Origin: Haematococcus lacustris
Lineage: Eukaryota > Chlorophyta > Chlorophyceae > Chlamydomonadales > Haematococcaceae
Assembly: GCA_030144725.1 (NCBI GenBank)
Contig: JASKMD010000029.1
Span: 3,666,210 to 3,730,209, forward strand
Length of the DNA stretch: 64,000 nucleotides
Direction of reading: 5' to 3'
Shown here: piece after piece, positions 28,326-39,700 of the stretch
Layout: every line of letters begins with the position of its first letter
How positions within the stretch are numbered: position 1 is the stretch's first letter
Program-made: the position numbers and the translations under genes
Notes under the pieces: generated by a model
The model's database searches: none
Told to the model about the DNA's origin: nothing
Seen by the model: the letters and a program-made list of their open reading frames with translations, nothing else

Positions 28326-28727
28326 GCGAGTGGAATCGGACCCAACCTGCCCAGCAAGGTAACATAGCAATGGCCTACACACCTTGTACTGCTCAGTTGC
28401 AGCTGTTTGTCATGCCGTGACGCCCGTTTCTACTGCGGCGACTGTCCCTGAGTGTTTGCAGGGGCTACTGAGCCACGTCTGTCGCGGCGGTCGATCGCGG
28501 CGAGGCCCGCATGAGCAATACACGCATGAATTTGAATGTTGATATTTGAGCCGCCAGTGCGCTCAGCACAATACACGGGAAATAATGATACACACTTCAC
28601 CCCGTAGCTGACAGAGTACTCTATCCGAGGATGTGCGAAGCATAATTAGAGACCACGCGGCTGGGACGCGGCGTCGTTTTGATTACCAGGGGTAGGTTCT
28701 CTGTTAGTTGGGGACACCTGATTGGCA
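28325..28727 (-). repeat. Dispersed repeat family B, inverted copy 2
   Basis: Reverse-complement partner of 16816-17350, with scattered indels. 28728-29109, between it and the next gene, shows no exon I can support and presumably holds the promoter and 5' UTR of the penta-EF-hand gene. Confidence 0.75.
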
Positions 28728-29109
28728 GCCTCTGGCTTCGTAGATCTATTAAGAATAGGGAGTCACCAAACATGTATCACTTCAATGTTTGAGTCAGGCG
28801 CTGTCACCAAATATGTGCCAATGACCGTTTTTTCGGGAATCACCAAATTAGCATATCACCAACAGAGCGTATCAGTACGGTAAGTTTTGTTTGCCTGTTT
28901 CCTCCAATGTTTGTGTAGACATTTGGATGATGCTGGTCCAAGTAAGGCTCGTGACTTTTGGTATCAAAATGCGGAGGCGGGATAAAGCGGTAAGCAAAGG
29001 GCAAGCAACAAGAGCAGAAATCAAGAAATTGAGGGTGGTGGTTAGGTGGTTTCAGCCCTGGTGCAGGTGCCGGTGCATTCGGTATCTGGTATCTGCTATT
29101 GACCTTCAC

Positions 29110-30879
29110 ATGAACCAGTACCAGCAGCCAGCCTACTCCCAACAGCAGTCAACCCCACCTGCGTACGCTGCGGCACCTCCCACCCCATATTCTCAGCAAG
29201 CGCCTCCCCAGTACCTGCAGCAGGGATCACAGCAGAGGCCAGATGCGACTTCACAATGGTTCGCGTCAATTGACACCGACAGGAGCGGGGAACTGGATAG
29301 CGCGGAGCTGCAGAGGGCGCTTCAGCTTGCGGGCTTAAACTATGGAATTACGGATGTCGACGCTATGGTGAGCTGCCTCGAAGCTGCTCCTTGGGAGCTG
29401 CGTTCCGCGGCAACGCGTGGGGACAGCACTAGCTGCGTCATACAGCAGCAACCGCAGCAGGAATTGCAGCACATTCAATTCGTTGCTCGGATTGTGCACA
29501 GATCCGGGCCTTTGATACACGAGGCCGACGAAAGCTCAACCTACCAGTGAGTGTCCCCTTGTGCTGCCCAGCAAGCTATGTGCCAGAGCCTTTGGTAGCA
29601 GCGCCCCCCATGCTGCCTGTGGCCTGGCTTTTAATGCCTGTCATGCTGTGGCCTTGTACTTCTTTGGGGCCTATCCTGACACCACCTACACTTGTGGGTG
29701 AATGGTTCGCAGGAATTTGGCGCCTTGCATAACTTCCTGACCAGCGTGCAAGGCAGCTTCTCCTATTTTGACCGGGACAGAAGCCAGTCACTGCAGTCAC
29801 CTGAGGTGTCTGAAGCCCTGCGCCATGCTGGCTTTGCCTTGGACGTCCCAGTGGTCAAGGTCAGGCATGACATGCAGTCTGCAAGCCTTGCCCTGGTTCA
29901 TGCCTGCAGTTGAAGCTTTGTGCCTGACACTTGAAGCACGGAGCTTGCCTGACGCTGTGCCTGACTGACAAGGAATAGGACCTGGCAGGAGTGGTGTTCA
30001 TGCTAGGTACTTGGACCTCCTTCCCTGGCTCCCCTCCTCCACTGCGATCGCATGCTGCACTATGGGCCACTTGTGTACTCAGCTCATACTCACCTGATCT
30101 TGTCTGCCATCAATGTGCCATGGTGGTTGCATGGTGTGCGCAGGCTATGATGACCAGGCATGACCCTGACAACAATGGAGCTATGAGCCTGGATGAATTC
30201 ATTCGCATGTGAGCATGCATCATGGGGCAAGCAGTCACAGTGGCAGCACACATGGATGAGGTAAAGCAGCGCACAGCCTGTGCACCAGCCATCTGTCCTG
30301 GAGTGCCTCGACAAAGGCAAGACGTGGAGGGCAAGGTGGCAGCATGCTGCTGCGAGGGGCTGTGACTCATGGCGGGTAGTGTCAAGGCTGTGGGGCCTGG
30401 CAGGGGACATGGCAATGCCCACAGCGTGTGCTCAGGAGGGTGAGGCATGACCACCCCTGCTTGGGGGTCCTAGCTATGCCCAACCCTGCCCCTGCCTGCC
30501 TGCCTATCCCGTTCAGGTGCTTGTTTCTCCAAAGCTGTGCCCGCACCTTCACTGCATTTGACCCGAACAAAACCGGACGCGTCACGTTGGATTTTGGTCA
30601 GGTACGCAGCATTCACTTAGCTGCCCTGCCCACCCTACCATGAGTGTTGGCTGCACACGCTACAGCCTGTGGTGCTTCTGCTGCTGCTGCTGCTGCTGCT
30701 CTCAGTGAGGCCTGCCATGCAATGCCTTTGAAGAGCTTCCCTGCAGCTGCCTGTGTTGCGTGTGTCGTCATGCACCCCTGTGTGCAGCTAGTGTACGCGT
30801 GCAGCAGCGTGTGAGGGCCGCTGCCTGCCTGCTCGTCTACCTCCCGCAGTTCGTGTACGCCTCATCCCACATCGCATGA
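29110..30879 (+). CDS. Penta-EF-hand calcium-binding protein (sorcin/ALG-2/grancalcin group)
   Basis: PEF proteins bind calcium, dimerise through EF5 and reversibly associate with membranes or partner proteins. Six exons: 29110-29367, 29502-29546, 29713-29859, 30144-30208, 30517-30601, 30850-30879; total 630 nt, 209 residues, phases consistent, all GT-AG. The N-terminus is Gln/Pro/Tyr/Ala-rich (MNQYQQPAYSQQQSTPPAYA), as in this family. EF1 loop DTDRSGELDSAE is canonical. EF2 (DTRGRRKLNLPE) is degenerate. EF3 is DRDRSQSLQSPE, EF4 DPDNNGAMSLDE, and EF5 DPNKTGRVTLDF followed by the short C-terminus FVYASSHIA. Family membership is firm; the subgroup is not resolved. Chosen start: the first ATG giving the Gln/Pro-rich tail. 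Confidence 0.92.
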
Positions 30880-31527
30880 TCCAGCAACCATGCAGCTGGC
30901 CCAGTCCGCCCAGCCGGCCCCGTCCAGCCATGGTCCCCTGGTGCAGGAGGAAAGGTGCCCAGGCTGCACCTGCCAAGTCCTGCCAATGTCAGGCATACAC
31001 TTGCGAGCATCCTGACCTCTACCGAGTGATGATCAAGTTTTGCGGGTTCATGACATACCTCTTGTAGCAGTGACTGGTCTTGATGATGGACGATTCGATG
31101 GTGCATGTGGGCCTTGCAATGTCGCACAGTCATGTTGATGGCGGTGTGTTTGGTTTGACCTTGGGATGGCGTTGTGTGATGATGGTGGGAGACCCTTCGT
31201 ACATCTTGACATGAATGGTATTGCTGCTGACGTGGAAGCACTGCGCAATGCAAGGAATGTTGTATATGACGGAGTCCCGCTTTGTATGCTGAGTAGGGTG
31301 CTGTTTTTCTCATCAGTTCTCACGAGAATTGATATTAGTCAGCGCGTCTCATTAGGTCGTCCACATGGTCGTGACTAAAACAGCCCAAACCTACGACATG
31401 CCGCACGGTGCAGAAGCTCTGGCACGGGCGACCCGCGCTCATTTGGCGGTCTTGCGGAGCAGATGGGGATGGCCGCTCAGCCATGCTGAAGCCGGGCAGG
31501 CCAGGCCGACAGTGGGTTTCCGTGTGC
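30880..31527. other. Intergenic stretch, no gene recognised
   Basis: 3' flank of the penta-EF-hand gene and 5' flank of the LINE insertion. No exon supportable. The LINE target-site duplication copy lies at 31515-31527. Confidence 0.5.
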
Positions 31528-33467
31528 TAGATGGCTTACACCGCTTAAGCCGTCAGCCGTTAGGCTGCTAGGCCGCCCTCCCCCTCAAGGGGTTCGGGAC
31601 TTTCTGAAACGCACTTCATAGCAAGGTGCACAAACAAAGGTGCACATGGGCTCAACATGAAGTCATGCAAGTTCTCATTGTTGTTCTGTAAAGTCAAGGC
31701 AAACTCCGGCTGCTCCCTGATGGAACTCGTGGCAGTGCACTCAAAGATGAAATGCATGGCGTCATCCACTACCCCCTCTGTGCATCTGGTGCATGTGCGA
31801 TCAATGAAAGTTACCCCCTCAAACCGAGCCTTCTCCACCCCCAGACCGCTGTTGCCTAGCCTGAACCTAGTCAAGCTCGTGCGGACTTCTGTAGATAGCT
31901 GTCTATTAAGCAGGTGTGGTGCCATGTGATTGATGCCAATGCCGTCCCCATGCTTAAACCATGCAGCATACGAACATCTCTCCCGATGCACCGTCTCAGG
32001 CAGTCTAGGGTCTCCCTCAAACCCAACCCAACGCCTCCCCCACCTCTCGAGCCACTTGACTTCCATAGCCTTGGTGCCTAGGACCATGTCCGGGCTCAAG
32101 GTGAACTCACCCCCCATCAGCTCTCTGGCGGCAAGCTGGAACTGAGCACTCCAACTAGCCTGACAGCTCCTGCCTAACTCCACATCTGCCTTGATGACCC
32201 TCATCAGCAGGTCACTGTGGGAAAGTTTGGCAGTGTTCCAGAACTTGCATGCAGCCCTTAGCCAGTAAAGTTGGAGGGGCAGCTGCCCCAACTCATGCAG
32301 CACCATCAGGCCTGACACTGAGCTACGTACCCTGGCAGCAAACCTGAGAAAGCTGAGCATGCGTGTTTGCACTGGGTTGGAGAGTTGCACACCATGCCCA
32401 AGGAAAGCAGTGCCCCATACCTGGCTGCCATACAGCCCTAAGGGGAGCACAAACGCTCTAATGAGGTGACACAGGGCATATGGATCATGCAGGACCCCAT
32501 ACTCTCTGGCACGCTTGCACGCCTGGCGCATGGCGAGGAACATGCCAGCCCTCATATGAGTGGCAGCAAAAGCAGGGGTGGCGCTGGGGTTGAAGTGCAT
32601 GCCTAAATACTTGAACTCTCTCACCACAGGCAGGATCTCATGCTTGTACCCAATGCTAGGTGCTGCAGTCTGTGAGTTGCCATTGAAGACCATCACTTTT
32701 GACTTGCCCACATTGACTGTAAGGTGTTTCCTGTCTGCAAAGCCTTGCAGCTGGCAGACCAGCCGCTGCAGCCCGTGGGACGAGGTGCTCACCAGGGTCA
32801 GGTCATCAGCATACATGAAGTGGGTGACAGGTGTGCCTTGCACTCTCACAGCATCAACAGGACCCAGGAACTCCTTACTAATGTCGTGAACATAGAGAGC
32901 AAACAAGAGTGGGCTGATGGGGCAGCCTTGCTTGACACCTTGGTCCGGAGTCACTGGGGGGGTGCGGTGGGGGCCATCTATCAGCACATAGCTATCATCC
33001 CTATACAGACCCTCCAGGCAGGCAAGCAAGGGCTGTGGCAGCTTGACCCCAACCCGCAAGTGTTCCCACAATTGTTGTCGAGGTATGTGATCATAGGCCT
33101 GTTTGAAGTCAATGAAGGCAGTGAAAAGCTTGCGGTGCTTGGCATCTGCGCTAGCCTTTTGAGCATGGACAAGATGGCGCAGAATGAACATGGGTTGCAT
33201 GGTGCTGCGTCCCGGGATGAACCCAAACTGCTCAGCTGGCAGCACTTTGTGTGTCATGCACCAGGCAGTCAGCACGTGCCGCAAGACGTTAGCATACAGG
33301 CGGTACAGCACACTACTCACAGCAAGCATTCTGTACTTGTTGGGGTCTGTGGGGTCTGTGTCCTTGAAGAGGGGGCTGATTCTAGCTACCTTCCAAGCCG
33401 CTGGGATGATCCCCGTGCGCATCATGCTGTGAAACCATGTGGCAAGCAGAGGGAGCAACAAGTATGT
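31528..33467 (-). mobile_element. 5'-truncated LINE (non-LTR retrotransposon)
   Basis: A reverse-transcriptase ORF lies between two copies of GGTTTCCGTGTGC (31515-31527 and 33468-33480), a 13-bp target-site duplication. The 5' end (minus-strand sense) falls only 6 bp before the ORF opens and no endonuclease domain is present, as expected for 5' truncation during target-primed reverse transcription. The 3' UTR is about 30 bp and no long poly(A) is seen. Confidence 0.85.
31560..33461 (-). CDS. LINE reverse transcriptase, N-terminally truncated
   Basis: A 633-codon frame. RT motifs in order: ISPLFKDTDPTDPNKYR; QFGFIPGRSTMQ; LFTAFIDFKQAYDHIPR (catalytic Asp region); GVKQGCPISPLLFALYV; and the catalytic box FMYADDLTLVS. 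A thumb and connection region follows, then a C-terminal CCHC zinc finger (CTRCTEGVVDDAMHFIFEC) typical of LINE ORF2 proteins. The endonuclease expected upstream is missing. The frame is intact to its stop, suggesting a fairly recent insertion. The clade is not assigned. Confidence 0.92.
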   Translation of the reverse strand: MLLPLLATWFHSMMRTGIIPAAWKVARISPLFKDTDPTDPNKYRMLAVSSVLYRLYANVLRHVLTAWCMTHKVLPAEQFGFIPGRSTMQPMFILRHLVHAQKASADAKHRKLFTAFIDFKQAYDHIPRQQLWEHLRVGVKLPQPLLACLEGLYRDDSYVLIDGPHRTPPVTPDQGVKQGCPISPLLFALYVHDISKEFLGPVDAVRVQGTPVTHFMYADDLTLVSTSSHGLQRLVCQLQGFADRKHLTVNVGKSKVMVFNGNSQTAAPSIGYKHEILPVVREFKYLGMHFNPSATPAFAATHMRAGMFLAMRQACKRAREYGVLHDPYALCHLIRAFVLPLGLYGSQVWGTAFLGHGVQLSNPVQTRMLSFLRFAARVRSSVSGLMVLHELGQLPLQLYWLRAACKFWNTAKLSHSDLLMRVIKADVELGRSCQASWSAQFQLAARELMGGEFTLSPDMVLGTKAMEVKWLERWGRRWVGFEGDPRLPETVHRERCSYAAWFKHGDGIGINHMAPHLLNRQLSTEVRTSLTRFRLGNSGLGVEKARFEGVTFIDRTCTRCTEGVVDDAMHFIFECTATSSIREQPEFALTLQNNNENLHDFMLSPCAPLFVHLAMKCVSESPEPLEGEGGLAA

Positions 33468-33786
33468 GGTTTCCGTGTGCGACTGGGCAAGTGGCGGCGC
33501 AATCAGCGACTATAGTCAGCTACAACTAGTCAACTGCACAAGGCTAAATCCCTCCACCTGGTCAAGGATACAGTCACGCCGCATGGGCGGAGGTGAAGTG
33601 GGCGTTAGGTGAGCCTTTACAACACTGTTCGTGCTCGGTTACAACTCGTGTTGTACATCTGGAGTAGCAAGATGGTTGTAGGGTCCATTAGGTACAAGCC
33701 CAGACCCAACAATCAGATTGATCGGGCATTCTTCACCTTGCACACCCCCTTGCAATCTTTGCCTCGACACTGGCTGAACGCAAGGC

Positions 33787-36700
33787 TTACTTGCGCGGTG
33801 CCCACAAGTTCGGGCTGGTCGAGCTAGGTGACTTTCCCGCAGCGCTACCAAACGGTTTTGCGGCTGGCGACACGCCGCCACCCCCAAACGCACCAAACCC
33901 CCCACCTGCTCCCATACCACCGCCAAACCCGGTCGGTTGTGAGTTGAACGCGGTACCGCCGCCCGCGCCAAAGCCAGTACTGCCTCCACCAAACCCGGTA
34001 CCAGCCGGCACGCCGAAACCTCCGCTGGGTGCCGGCGCCCCGAACCCGGTCGTTCCTCCAAAAGCAGCGCCCGGGTTTTGTTGGGCTTGCTGAGCAAGCG
34101 CACCGAAGCCCTGCTGCCCAGCGCTTTGAGCCGCGAACATCGCAAAGCCAGTGTTGCCTGCATATGAACACGATGGAGCTCATGATAATAGTGCTGGCAG
34201 CGAAGCCACTGAGGCCACGAAGCTGGGACCACCAAGCAGCTAGCCTGTAGTGCGGCGGCACCAGCCATTAATGCGACTGAAGCCTTGCCAACGATGGGCA
34301 GGGCTGCAATGCCACAGAGACAATACCAATGGTGGCAAGCAACTGGTATGGGGCAACCACCTTTTTTGTGATCACCTTTTTGTGACCACCTCCACCACCC
34401 TCTCACAGCAGGCTAGCACCCCAGCCCTTGTCAACCCCCATGCCCACCAGTGACAACAAGCAGGATGCATTGAGTGTTACACACAATGCCATGCTGCGAA
34501 GCAAGCCTTTTGTTGCCTGGCACCCGGTACAGAGGCAGCACACAGTGATTGGCAGCAGCGCTTGGCACCCACTCTCCTGCCAGCCCTACCCAGAACCAGG
34601 AATGACATCGCACCCAGGCAACAGGACAGCAGCCAGCCCATGTCGTGAGCCCCGACATGCCTCATCGGCCCCCTTGGCCACCTGGCCTTGCCTCACCTGA
34701 GGTCGCTGGCGGCACCAGGCCACTGGCACCAAAAGAGGGCGCTGCTGCACCTCCCCCTATCCCGCTGGACTGCCCAAAGCCTGGTGTCACAGGGGCAGCC
34801 TGGCCAAAGGCCGACGCCTGGCCAAAGGCCGGAGCCACAGGTGCAGAGGAGCCAAAGCCGGAGGGCTGGCCAAAGCCTCCTCCACCTCCCAGGGAGGAGG
34901 GCTGGCCAAAGGCTGGGGTCGTTGAGGCAACACCACTGGGGGGCTGGCCAAAGCCTGCGGCGCAGCAGACGCCATCAGCAGCACCATCAGCAGCAGCACC
35001 ACCACCATCAGCAGTGGCAGCAGCAGCAGCAGCAGCAGCCTGGCATGACACTCTGGTGGATGGCGAGTGAGCCGTGTCAGTCATTACCCTGGCTGTACAC
35101 ATCCCCAACCACCTGCCCTCCTCTCCCCTACCTCCCGGGGTGGCAGGCTGGCCAAAGGCATTATACAGGCCGGTGCCCCCCGCGCTGCTGCTGCCCGCGC
35201 CAAACCAGTTGCCAGTGCCGGGCGCACCTGCCCCAGCTGCCCCTGCAGATCCCAGGCCCGCAAACACCCCCCCCTGCTGCTGCTGTGGCTGCTGCTGCTG
35301 GGCTGCCCCTGCAGCAGTGCTGAATGAGCTGGGCGTTGTGGGGGGCACAGCAGCGGCACTTTGCGTGAAGAAGCCAGTGGAGGAGGTGCTGCCGAACACG
35401 TTGGTAGCCGCTGTAGACTGGGCGGGTGGTGCTGCTGCAGCCGGGGCAGAAGCTGCCGGGGCAGCCAGACCTGGAAACAAGGGAGTGGTTGGAGCAGGCG
35501 TGGAGGTTGTTGGGGTGGCGGGCGCAGGGGCGGCAGCGAAAGCGGGGAGAGAGAAGTTGAAAGGACCAGCAGGGCCGCCCCCCATGGTGGTACTGGGTTT
35601 GGTGGCAGAGGGTGGGGGGGAGGGCGAGAGGCTAAATGAAGAGCCAAAGATGGATGTGGCGGCTGCGGTGGTTGATGATGACGATGATGTGGAGGTGGAG
35701 GTAGGGGTGGCAGTTTGCTGCCCTGCACTGCTTGCTGCTGCAGAGGTGATGCTGGCTGTGGTGTTAATGCCAGCTGAGGTGCTGAAGAGGGGAAGCGAAC
35801 CTAAAGGGCTGGCACTGGGGTCGGCACCGCTGCCAAACCCCAGGCCCGATAAAGACAAGCCTGACACGGGCGCTGCACCCTGCTGCTGCTGCTGCTGCTG
35901 GCCAGTGGTTGAGGCGCTGCCAAAGGCAGTTGCAGAGGAATTTGAAGCAGGCACTGCAGCAGCCCAGGCAAAGCCCAGTGATGCCCCGCTGCTGGCAGAA
36001 GCTGGCTGAGCAGGAGGCAACCCTGCTGTCCCTGCCCCTGCCCCTGGTCCCTGCCCCTGCCCTGCCCTTGCCGCAGTGCTGGACCCTGAACTTTGAGCTG
36101 GGGCCGAGCTTGTCTTGCCCTGTGCTGCCCCACCAAGCACGTTGGCGCGCAGCTTTTGCGCTGCCATGACAGCAGCCATGTCTGGCACAGGGGGCTGACT
36201 AGAGGCTGCACGGGGCTTGGCCGCAGCGCCTGCTGGTGGGGGGCCTGCTGCTGCTGCCTTGGTCACCGGAGCTGCAGCGTCACGCACACCAACACCGCCA
36301 GCACCAGCGTTGCCTACAGCTGAGGGTGTATTTGCAGTCGCCTTCCCTGTGCTCGTGGTGGCCACTGCCCCGCTGCTGGTACTGGTGCTGCTGGAGGCTG
36401 CAGGGGCTGAGGTGGAGGCGGGGGCAGAACTGGTGCCTGCTTTGCTGGCTGCAAAGTTGGCTGCCATCTTCTGGGCAGCCAGCAAGGCATCCATGGAGGG
36501 CATGGGAGGCTGGGACCCTGACCCCTTTATCTTGGCTACGGCAGGGGCAGGGGCAGGGGCAGCTGTGGGAGCTGGGGCTGAGCGTGGGTCAAGTGAGGTC
36601 GAAGAGGGTGCGGGGGCTGGTGCTGGGGTGGGAGCTTGAGGGGCTCCCCAGGCCTGCCCTTGCGGTGCCAAGCTGAAGGAGAAGGAGCTGCTGGCTGGCC

Positions 36701-39700
36701 CCCCAGCCCCTGCTGCTGGACCTGGTGGCGGGGCTGATGCTGGGGGGCGGGCTGTGCTGCTGCCCCCTCCACCCTGCGCGCCGCCAAACAGCCCTGCTCC
36801 TGACTCCCCAGCAGGGGCATGGGGGGAGGCAGCGGCGCCGCTTGTCACAGTGGGTCGACTCTGATGGGCAGGGCTGGGAAATGGAGCGATAGGAGGGCTG
36901 GGGGCTGGGCGGGCTTGAGCAGGGGTGGCGGTGGGACGCCCTGCTCCTGAGGGCGAGCTGGCTCCTCCCCCAGGGCCAGGGGGAGCTGCAGGGAAGGTGC
37001 GGCTGGCTGGGGGGGGGGCGGGGGGTGTGGGGTGTTAGGGTGAGGGGGCTGGGGGGGGCGGCACAAGGCGGGGCGGGGGAAGCCCGGCGAACAGTGAATG
37101 TGCGCGGCTGACCTGGAGTGCCTGCAGCCTGCAGTGAGAGGAGGGTCAGCAGGAGCCAGTGGTGGTCAGGTAGGCGGTAGGGTGGGAGGTGTTTGGCAAA
37201 CAGTGGGCAGCTCCACGACAGACAGGCGGGCAGCCAGGCAAGGTGCAGGTGCTGGCCCTCCTTCTTGCCCCATGTTGTAGATGTTGCACATCTCCAACTG
37301 CACGCTGCCCCTCCTGCGCTGTACAACTGGCCTGCTAGCCAGCAGCCCACTCGTCAACATCACAACAGGCCATTCATCAAACACGGCATTGTCTGTACAG
37401 ACTCAGCGCCAGGAGCATCAGCGCATACACACTACAGCGCTCCTAGCAAAGGCAGCTGCGGCCTGTTCCAAGGCTACAGCCAAGACAGGCAATGAGGGAC
37501 TCATGCATCAGGGCCGGTCACACCCTGTATGCCGGCTAGTGCCAGCCCGCACACAGCCCACTGACCTGCACCAGCTGGGTGATGGCCCGAGCGCGGGAGG
37601 CTGAGGCTGAGCCCGGCGAGTAGGGGCCTGAGGGGGAGGGGGAGGGGGAGGGGGAGCCTGCCTGGCCTGCGCCTCCACCAGCACCTGGAGTGAGATCACC
37701 AGGCAGGGGTAGGAGGCAGGAGGCAGGGCTGGCAGGGTCAGCGGGTCAGCAGGCAGGCAGGGAGGGCAGGCAGCAGCGAGCTGGCAGGCAGGCAAACACG
37801 CAGGCAGGGTGAAGCAGGAACAGACAAGAGCAGGCTGAGCAGCAGGGAAGCGGATGAACCTGGGTCCTCTGGCCTGGCCTGCCCCAGCCCAGAGCTGAGT
37901 CTGCCACAGTCGCCCTGCTGCACCTCGTCCCCTCCCAGGTCAGGTACCTCCCCCGCTTCCCCTGTTCTGCCCACCACTGTGGACACCAGGCTTGGCAGCA
38001 GCTGCAGGAGGTAGGCAGCAGTTGCAGCAGCAGCAGCAGCAGCAGCAGGAGGCAGGCAGCAGCAGCGGGCAAGCCCCCCGCCCCCCTCACCAGGGGTGGT
38101 AGAGCGCAGAGGCAGGGGGGTCACCCAGCTGTGCCTGGCTCCCAGTGAGCTGCGCACTGTCTGGCCGGTCAGCGGCGTGGCAGGCAGACCTCCCCCCGCA
38201 CCCCCAAACAGGCCTGGCCTGGCCGGCGTCCCCAGGGGGGTTGTGCCCGGTGCAGGGGGAGGGGGGCCGCTGGGAGGGGGGGTGCTGGGTGGGGCCCGGA
38301 ACAGGCGAGCAGGGGTGGGGGCGGCAAGGCCAGCCTGCAGTCAGCAGTGGTGGTGGGGGGGGGGGAGGGGGGGAGGCCCAATGACCGCCCCTGAGTGGGT
38401 CGTGACGTAAAATTGCGGCAGCTGTGATTCGAACCCAGATGCAGCTGACCACCACACCGCTGCAAAGCATGAAAGGGTGGGAATGGTGGGGAGGAGGATG
38501 GACGAAAGGCCGGCATCTGTGGCCTTTGGGGGTGGTGGGGGGGGGACTGGCTGGTGCAAGAGGCCTGGTAGGGGGGAGGGGGCTCACCTGGCCCACCCCC
38601 AGTGCCCTGGCCTGCTGCTCAAGCGCCTGCAGCCGTGCACTGCAGGCGCGCAGGGTGTCCCCCTGCAGGGCCAGCGTGGTGTACAGCCCAGTGCCAGCGG
38701 AGGGGGGGGGCCGGGGGGGCACCACCTAGGGGGCCGCGGCTGCCGGGCCTGGCCTCAGCCTCCCATGCATCCAGCAGGCCAGCCAGGTCGTCCATGCAAC
38801 GGCTGCTGCCCGCCAGCTGGGCTTGAACCCGGGACCTGGTAAGGGGCAAGGGGAAGGAGGACGGGAGGGGGCATTGCGCGGGGTGGGGGCAGGAGCAGAA
38901 ACAGGGTCAGGGGCAGGGTGGTTGTCGGAGTAAGGAAGTTGAGGTCAGTCGGACCACAAGAAAGGTCTACATGTATTTGAGTCAAGTGTGAGGCAGTTTC
39001 AGCTCTTGGTCTTTGGTAGGGCTCCTACTCGGTTGGGCCGCTCGGGTGCTCACCCCCTAACAAGGGCTGCACTGTCCTTCGTGGATGTCAAGCCCAGGAG
39101 AGTGTGGTCGGGAGGGGTCAGTGAGCAGTCCTGCTGGCCGCCCCCCAGGAGCTCTGCCCTCCTGACTATCATCTACCTCCCCGTACTCTCCACCTGCGCC
39201 GCGTGACCCTCCCTGGCCCTACCCCTACCCTTGCCTCCTGCCTCCTCCTCTCCCACCTCAGCTCAGCCAGCGCTGGCTCCAGGGGCAGGCTGTGGTGCAG
39301 GCGCGCCAGGTCAGCCCCCGCTGAGCCTCCTGGTCGGAAGAGCTGCAGGGCTGCCAGGCGCCGCTCAAGTGCCACAGCCTCAGTGCCCAGATCCACAACA
39401 TCCTGCAACACCCAACCAAGCCCACCCGCAATGAGCCTGTGCAGAAGCAGCCTGGGAACATTGACGCATCCACCTGCACCAGACCCATGCACAGAGGCAT
39501 CCATTCCTCCCCGCTACCCTCAGCCCTTACCTCTACCCTGACGTCACACTCCAACAGTTGCGACATTGTGCATCAAGAGGACCAAGTGGGGTTCAGCTCA
39601 TTCCAAGGCCCACGGCCTGGCTGGGTATTTTTAAGGCCTTGAAGGCCAAGGCTGCGGGTGCGACAGCTCAGCCTCGGCGCCCTGTCTCGCCGCGGGCAAT

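Noticed and set aside
35074..36009. 311-codon plus-strand ORF
   Set aside because: Antisense to the FG-repeat exon of the nucleoporin; Ala/Gly/Val-rich composition mirrors the Ser/Ala/Thr-rich sense strand.
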